From the NCBI GenBank assembly GCA_023387335.1, contig JAEWIF010000004.1:327934-391933 (forward strand): a stretch of DNA of 64,000 nucleotides, in the 5' to 3' direction. Of the stretch, positions 59,228 to 64,000 are shown piece by piece (position 1 is the stretch's first letter; each line of letters starts with the position of its first letter). This stretch comes from Pseudomonadota bacterium (GTDB taxonomy: Bacteria; Pseudomonadota; Gammaproteobacteria; Burkholderiales; Burkholderiaceae_C). A model generated the notes under the pieces. The model was not told the DNA's origin. It made no database searches and saw nothing but the letters and a program-made list of their open reading frames with translations. Position numbers and translations under genes: made by a program.

Positions 59228-60385
59228 ATGAATCGACTTGCCAAGGCGCTCGCCGCGCCCTTGCTGGCCCTGCTTTGCTTCGCCGCCGCCGCCCAGGCGC
59301 CGCAACCTCCCGAGATCGCCGCACGCAGCTACCTCCTGATGGATGTCAGCGCCAACCAGATGCTGGCCGGCCGCGAGATCGACGCGCCGGTGGAGCCGGC
59401 GTCGCTCACCAAGCTGATGTCGGCGTACCTGGTGTTCGATGCGCTGCGCGCCAGGAAGATCTCGCTGCAGCAGGCGTTGCCCGTGAGCGAGCGCGCCTCG
59501 AAGATGCCGGGATCGCGCATGTTCATCGATCCGGGCATGCAGGTGCCGGTGGAGGATCTGATCAAGGGGATGGTCGTCCAGGCCGGCAACGATGCGACGG
59601 TGGCCCTGGCCGAAGGCGTGGGCGGCACGGTGGAGCGCTTCGTGCAGCTGATGAACGACCAGGCCAAGGCGCTGGGCATGAAGTCCACCACCTACATGAA
59701 CGTCGAAGGCCTGGCGGTGCCGGGCCACATCACCACGGCGCGCGACCTGAGCATCCTGGCGTCGCGCCTGCTCCAGGACTTCCCCGAGTACACGCCCTAC
59801 TACGCGATCAGGAAGTACCGCTTCCAGGGCACGCCCACGGCCAACGACACCAGTCGGAACATGCTGCTGTTCCGCGACCCGACGGTCGACGGCCTGAACG
59901 CCGGCCACACCGAGGCCGCCGGCTATTGCCTGGTCGCCACCGCCAAGCGCGACTTTCCGAACCTGCCGGGGCGCCGGCTCTTGTCGATCGTGCTGGGCGC
60001 CACCAGCGAGACGGTTCGCGCCAACGAATCGCAGAAGCTGCTGAACTGGGGCTTCACGGCCTGGGACGGCATCCGGCTCTTCGATGCCAACCAGGCGGTG
60101 GTGACGCCGGAGGTCTGGAAAGGCACGGCCAACAAGGTCAAGCTCGGCCGTGCCCAGCCCGTGGTCGTGGCCGTGCCGGCCGGCACCGCGGCCCAGCTGA
60201 AGACGACCGTGGCTCGACCGGATCCGCTGGTCGCGCCGTTCACCAAGGGCCAGCAGGTCGCGACGCTGAAGGTGCTGGCCGGCGACAAGCCGGTCACCGA
60301 GGTGCCGCTGGTCGCGCTGGAGGCCGTTGAAGAGGCCGGCGTGCTCGGCCGTGCCTGGGACGCGCTGCGGCTGTGGGTGAAATAA
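59228..60385 (+). CDS. D-alanyl-D-alanine carboxypeptidase homologue (PBP5/6 type) with altered active site
   Basis: A 385-residue exported protein with a signal peptide cleaved near AAAAQA (residue 24), a peptidase S11 domain (about 28-265), and a PBP5 C-terminal domain (about 285-370) ending in an amphipathic anchor-like WDALRLWVK. The SxxK motif is intact (Ser59-Leu-Thr-Lys62). The SxN motif, normally SGN, reads Ala119-Gly-Asn121, and KTG reads Asn224-Ala-Gly226. In PBP5 the lysine and threonine of KTG and the serine of SxN are needed for efficient deacylation and substrate binding. It may be a weakened enzyme or a non-catalytic peptidoglycan-binding protein. Sequencing error is unlikely because several codons change without frameshift. 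Confidence 0.9.
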   Translation: MNRLAKALAAPLLALLCFAAAAQAPQPPEIAARSYLLMDVSANQMLAGREIDAPVEPASLTKLMSAYLVFDALRARKISLQQALPVSERASKMPGSRMFIDPGMQVPVEDLIKGMVVQAGNDATVALAEGVGGTVERFVQLMNDQAKALGMKSTTYMNVEGLAVPGHITTARDLSILASRLLQDFPEYTPYYAIRKYRFQGTPTANDTSRNMLLFRDPTVDGLNAGHTEAAGYCLVATAKRDFPNLPGRRLLSIVLGATSETVRANESQKLLNWGFTAWDGIRLFDANQAVVTPEVWKGTANKVKLGRAQPVVVAVPAGTAAQLKTTVARPDPLVAPFTKGQQVATLKVLAGDKPVTEVPLVALEAVEEAGVLGRAWDALRLWVK

Positions 60386-60429
60386 CCCGGCTGTAAGTAC
60401 CCACTCATCCGCCCGCGCAGCCATGCGCG

Positions 60430-60458
60430 TTGCGGGAGAACCCGTACCGGGCTATACT
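60430..60458 (+). promoter_or_regulatory. Sigma-70 promoter of the rpsL operon
   Basis: TTGCGG at 60430-60435, a 17-bp spacer and TATACT at 60453-60458. It lies 100 bases before rpsL in a 171-base gap after the carboxypeptidase gene and fits a strong ribosomal promoter. Confidence 0.75.
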
Positions 60459-60556
60459 GGCGGGCTTTCCCGCAATTGGGGCGGGGAACCTCTGCGCGCC
60501 GCGGTTCGACCGACGGGGCGCTTTCATTTCCAGACGTTTAGGGACGTTTTTCTTCA

Positions 60557-60934
60557 ATGCCAACCATCAATCAACTGGTGCGTCAGGGCCGGGAGGTCGA
60601 AAAGACCAACTCCAAGTCGCCCGCGATGCAGAACAGCCCCCAGCGCCGTGGCGTGTGCACCCGCGTGTACACCACGACGCCGAAAAAGCCGAACTCGGCG
60701 CTGCGCAAGGTCGCCAAGGTGCGCCTGACCAACGGTTTCGAGGTCATCTCGTACATCGGCGGTGAAGGCCACAACCTGCAGGAGCACTCGGTGGTGCTCG
60801 TGCGCGGCGGCCGCGTCAAGGACCTGCCGGGCGTGCGCTACCACATCGTGCGCGGCTCGCTGGACCTGCAAGGCGTCAAGGATCGCAAGCAGTCCCGCTC
60901 CAAGTACGGCGCCAAGCGCCCGAAGAAGGCGTAA
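60557..60934 (+). CDS. rpsL: Ribosomal protein uS12
   Basis: A 125-residue decoding-centre protein. The residues that determine streptomycin response are wild type: Lys43 in TTPKKPNSALRK and Lys88 in GGRVKDLPGVRYH, with Asp89 for methylthiolation. It is the first gene of the str operon. It ends 144 bases before rpsG; that gap shows no promoter or terminator I trust. Confidence 0.99.
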   Translation: MPTINQLVRQGREVEKTNSKSPAMQNSPQRRGVCTRVYTTTPKKPNSALRKVAKVRLTNGFEVISYIGGEGHNLQEHSVVLVRGGRVKDLPGVRYHIVRGSLDLQGVKDRKQSRSKYGAKRPKKA

Positions 60935-61078
60935 AGAGTTTTTCGTTTGTCGGTGCTTCATTCGCTCGGCAGGCGGATGAAAGCGTAGTGACCCACTCCG
61001 GGTCGAGTAAGCGGAGAGCCTGGATGGCCTCCTGGATCCCCAGAGGATCGGCTGAAGCAAATTGAGAGGTGAATAGAA

Positions 61079-61552
<474 letters not shown>

Positions 61553-61620
61553 AGTCCGTCCCCATCTCAGGTGCGGGCCCGCCACGAGCGGGCTCGTGCC
61601 GTTTCAACGAAAGACTCATC

Positions 61621-63723
61621 ATGGCCCGCAAAACGCCTATCGAGCGCTACCGCAACATCGGTATCTCCGCGCACATCGACGCCGGCAAGACCACGACGAC
61701 CGAGCGCATCCTGTTCTACACGGGTGTGAACCACAAGCTCGGCGAAGTGCACGACGGCGCCGCGACCACCGACTGGATGGAGCAGGAGCAGGAGCGTGGC
61801 ATCACGATCACCTCCGCCGCGGTGACCTGCTTCTGGAAGGGCATGGACCTGTCCTATCCGGAGCACCGCTTCAACATCATCGACACCCCCGGACACGTGG
61901 ACTTCACCATCGAGGTGGAGCGTTCCATGCGCGTGCTGGACGGCGCCTGCATGGTGTACTGCGCCGTGGGCGGCGTGCAGCCCCAGTCCGAAACGGTCTG
62001 GCGCCAGGCCAACAAGTACAAGGTGCCGCGCCTCGCGTTCGTCAACAAGATGGACCGCACCGGCGCCAACTTCTTCAAGGTCTATGACCAGATGAAGCTG
62101 CGCCTGAAGGCCAACCCCGTGCCCATCGTCATCCCGATCGGCGCCGAGGACAACTTCAAGGGCGTGGTCGACCTGCTGAAGATGAAGGCGATCATCTGGG
62201 ACGAGGCGTCCCAGGGCATGAAGTTCGACTACGTCGACATCCCGGCCGACCTCGTCGCCACCGCCAAGGAATGGCGCGAGAAGATGGTCGAGGCCGCCGC
62301 CGAGTCCTCCGAGGAACTGATGAACAAGTACCTCGAGGAAGGCGACCTGAACGAGGAGGAGATCAAGCAGGGTATCCGCGCCCGCACGATCGCCACCGAG
62401 ATCCAGCCGATGCTGTGCGGCACCGCCTTCAAGAACAAGGGCGTGCAGCGCATGCTCGACGCCGTGATCGACTTCCTGCCCTCGCCGGTGGACATCCCCC
62501 CGGTGGCCGGCCTGGACGACGACGAGAAGGAAACCAGCCGCAAGGCCGACGACGGCGAGAAGTTCTCGGCGCTGGCATTCAAGCTGATGACCGACCCGTT
62601 CGTGGGCCAGCTGACCTTCGTGCGCGTGTATTCGGGCGTCCTCGCGAAGGGCGACACCGTCTACAACCCCGTCAAGGGCAAGAAGGAGCGCATCGGCCGT
62701 ATCGTGCAGATGATGGCGAACACCCGTACCGAGATCGAAGAGATCCGCGCCGGTGACATCGCCGCCTGCGTGGGCCTGAAGGACGTGACCACGGGCGAAA
62801 CCCTGTGCGATCCGGATTCCATCGTGACCCTCGAACGCATGGTCTTCCCCGAGCCGGTGATCCGCCAGGCCGTGGAACCCAAGACCAAGGCCGACCAGGA
62901 GAAGATGGGCATCGCGCTGCAGCGCCTGGCCTCGGAAGACCCGTCGTTCCGCGTGAACACCGACGAGGAATCCGGCCAGACCATCATCGCCGGCATGGGC
63001 GAGCTGCACCTGGAAATCATCGTCGACCGCATGAAGCGCGAGTTCGGCGTGGAAGCCAACGTGGGCAAGCCGCAGGTGGCCTACCGCGAGACGATCCGCA
63101 AGACGGCGACCGACGTCGAAGGCAAGTTCGTGCGCCAGTCGGGCGGCAAGGGCCAGTACGGCCACGTGGTGTTCCGCATCGAGCCGAACGAAACCGGCAA
63201 GGGCTTCGAGTTCCTGGACGAGATCAAGGGCGGCGTGGTGCCGCGCGAGTACATCCCGGCCGTGGAAAAGGGCGTGCTGGAAGCGCTGAACTCGGGCGTG
63301 CTGGCCGGTTACCCGGTCGTGGACGTCAAGGTCGCGCTCACCTTCGGTTCGTACCACGACGTGGACTCGTCGGAGCAGGCGTTCAAGATGGCCGCCATCT
63401 TCGGCTTCAAGGAAGGCGCCAAGAAGGCCAGCCCCGTCATCCTCGAGCCGATGATGGCCGTGGAAGTCGAGACGCCTGAGGAATACGCCGGCAACGTGAT
63501 GGGCGACCTGTCGTCCCGTCGCGGCATGGTGCAGGGCATGGACGACATGCCCGGCGGCGGCAAGGCCATCAAGGCCGAGGTTCCGCTGTCGGAGATGTTC
63601 GGCTACTCGACCACGCTGCGCTCGATGTCGCAGGGCCGCGCCACGTACACGATGGAGTTCAAGCACTACAGCGAGGCTCCGAAGAACGTGTCCGAGGCGA
63701 TCGTCGCGGCACGCGCGAAATAA
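61621..63723 (+). CDS. fusA: Elongation factor G
   Basis: A 700-residue translational GTPase driving tRNA/mRNA translocation and ribosome recycling. GTP-binding motifs: AHIDAGKTTTTERI near residue 17, DTPGHVDF near 88, NKMDRTG near 142. Domains II-V follow with the usual end FKHYSEAPKNVSEAIVAARAK. The 68-base gap after rpsG holds no terminator. One copy is seen here; a second fusA elsewhere cannot be judged. Confidence 0.99.
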   Translation: MARKTPIERYRNIGISAHIDAGKTTTTERILFYTGVNHKLGEVHDGAATTDWMEQEQERGITITSAAVTCFWKGMDLSYPEHRFNIIDTPGHVDFTIEVERSMRVLDGACMVYCAVGGVQPQSETVWRQANKYKVPRLAFVNKMDRTGANFFKVYDQMKLRLKANPVPIVIPIGAEDNFKGVVDLLKMKAIIWDEASQGMKFDYVDIPADLVATAKEWREKMVEAAAESSEELMNKYLEEGDLNEEEIKQGIRARTIATEIQPMLCGTAFKNKGVQRMLDAVIDFLPSPVDIPPVAGLDDDEKETSRKADDGEKFSALAFKLMTDPFVGQLTFVRVYSGVLAKGDTVYNPVKGKKERIGRIVQMMANTRTEIEEIRAGDIAACVGLKDVTTGETLCDPDSIVTLERMVFPEPVIRQAVEPKTKADQEKMGIALQRLASEDPSFRVNTDEESGQTIIAGMGELHLEIIVDRMKREFGVEANVGKPQVAYRETIRKTATDVEGKFVRQSGGKGQYGHVVFRIEPNETGKGFEFLDEIKGGVVPREYIPAVEKGVLEALNSGVLAGYPVVDVKVALTFGSYHDVDSSEQAFKMAAIFGFKEGAKKASPVILEPMMAVEVETPEEYAGNVMGDLSSRRGMVQGMDDMPGGGKAIKAEVPLSEMFGYSTTLRSMSQGRATYTMEFKHYSEAPKNVSEAIVAARAK

Positions 63724-63874
63724 GCAAGCCCGCGAAAGCGGGACTTCAGGACCCGCCGGCGCAAGCCGGCGCGTCTGCGATCAGGCCCCCCACGCTGCCC
63801 GTGGCGAGGGAACCAGGAGCCTGATGCAGACGTAAAACCGAATCACGGGCATTGCTCTTTCTGGAGATTTTTGA
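63724..63874 (+). other. fusA-tuf intergenic spacer with GC hairpins
   Basis: A 151-base spacer containing two short hairpins, CCCGC-GAAA-GCGGG (63729-63742) and GCCGGC-GCAA-GCCGGC (around 63755-63770). Neither is followed by a T-run. They may be mRNA processing or stabilising elements between fusA and the very highly expressed tuf. AGGAG-like GGAGAT lies near 63862. Confidence 0.4.
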
Positions 63875-64000
63875 ATGGCAAAAGGTAAATTCGAGCGCAC
63901 GAAGCCGCACGTGAACGTCGGCACGATCGGCCACGTTGACCACGGCAAGACCACGCTGACGGCGGCGATCACCACCGTGCTGGCCACCAAGTTCGGCGGC
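63875..64000 (+). CDS. tuf: Elongation factor Tu, N-terminal part (cut by window end)
   Basis: The first 42 codons of EF-Tu, beginning MAKGKFERTKPHVNVGTIGH and including the P-loop GHVDHGKTTL at about residues 18-27, where GTP binds. The rest lies past the window. It is the last visible gene of the str operon. Whether the S10 operon genes follow, as the missing rpsJ-rpsQ block suggests, cannot be seen. Confidence 0.98.
   Translation, partial: MAKGKFERTKPHVNVGTIGHVDHGKTTLTAAITTVLATKFGG

Noticed and set aside
61567..63666. A 699-codon minus-strand open frame opposite fusA
   Set aside because: It is rich in His, Leu and Val without any family motif; it mirrors the EF-G codon pattern.

Overview
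The window reads as a chromosomal segment from a high-GC betaproteobacterium, most likely a member of the Burkholderiales close to Comamonadaceae (Ramlibacter- or Variovorax-like). This is inferred from gene content: a PhaM-type PHA granule protein, a Bug/TctC solute-binding protein, the secY-infA-rpmJ-rpsM order, and the recG-oxyR pairing. There are no insertion sequences, phage genes, CRISPR arrays or rRNA genes, and coding density is very high, with many 4-nt ATGA or 1-nt TGATG stop/start overlaps.

Region by region. 1-4135: tail of an enoyl-CoA hydratase, then a copper-acquisition locus (DUF2946-like CxxC protein, TonB receptor, YcnI, PCuAC). 4226-7287: PHA granule protein PhaM overlapping a FIST sensor protein, then a coiled-coil membrane protein with zinc ribbons. 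7259-9452 (minus): queA-tgt for queuosine tRNA modification. 9509-14320: recG, oxyR, a DyP peroxidase translationally coupled to oxyR, and ubiA. 14327-15151 (minus): proC. 15178-24876: a LacI regulator diverging from an ABC importer, cytosolic arylsulfatase, formylglycine-generating enzyme and glycerol-3-phosphate dehydrogenase, with two matching operator-like sites in the divergent gap. 24900-33953: the spc and alpha ribosomal operons (rplN to rplQ) with secY, infA and rpoA, followed by an initiator tRNA. 34119-38206: catabolic genes (hotdog dehydratase, Rieske oxygenase, Bug protein, LysR). 38215-43625: tRNA-Arg, a diheme cytochrome c, a conserved hypothetical, a TauE/SafE permease, an outer-membrane-like protein and a GMC oxidoreductase. 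43681-45222 (minus): mmsA. 45348-49497: an Mla-type lipid transport operon ending in a cyclic-nucleotide-binding protein. 49502-54262: MarC, MaoC, SDR, isomerase, dienelactone hydrolase, amidohydrolase and GST genes. 54275-58238: corA, hemB, hemJ and a VanZ-like protein. 58235-60385: ferredoxin, hydrolase and a D,D-carboxypeptidase homologue. 60430-64000: the str operon rpsL-rpsG-fusA-tuf, with tuf cut by the window end.

Points that stand out: the LacI-controlled sulfate-ester island that carries its own sulfatase-activating enzyme; a D,D-carboxypeptidase homologue that keeps SxxK but has lost the SxN serine and the KTG lysine and threonine; a strongly structured candidate small RNA or attenuator between hemB and hemJ; a second orphan minus-strand terminator in the 426-bp gap before a TauE permease; an Mla operon coupled to a cyclic-nucleotide-binding domain; and separation of the str operon from the spc-alpha operons by about 27 kb of unrelated genes. 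All functions are assigned from sequence motifs and remembered family features; no database search was run.
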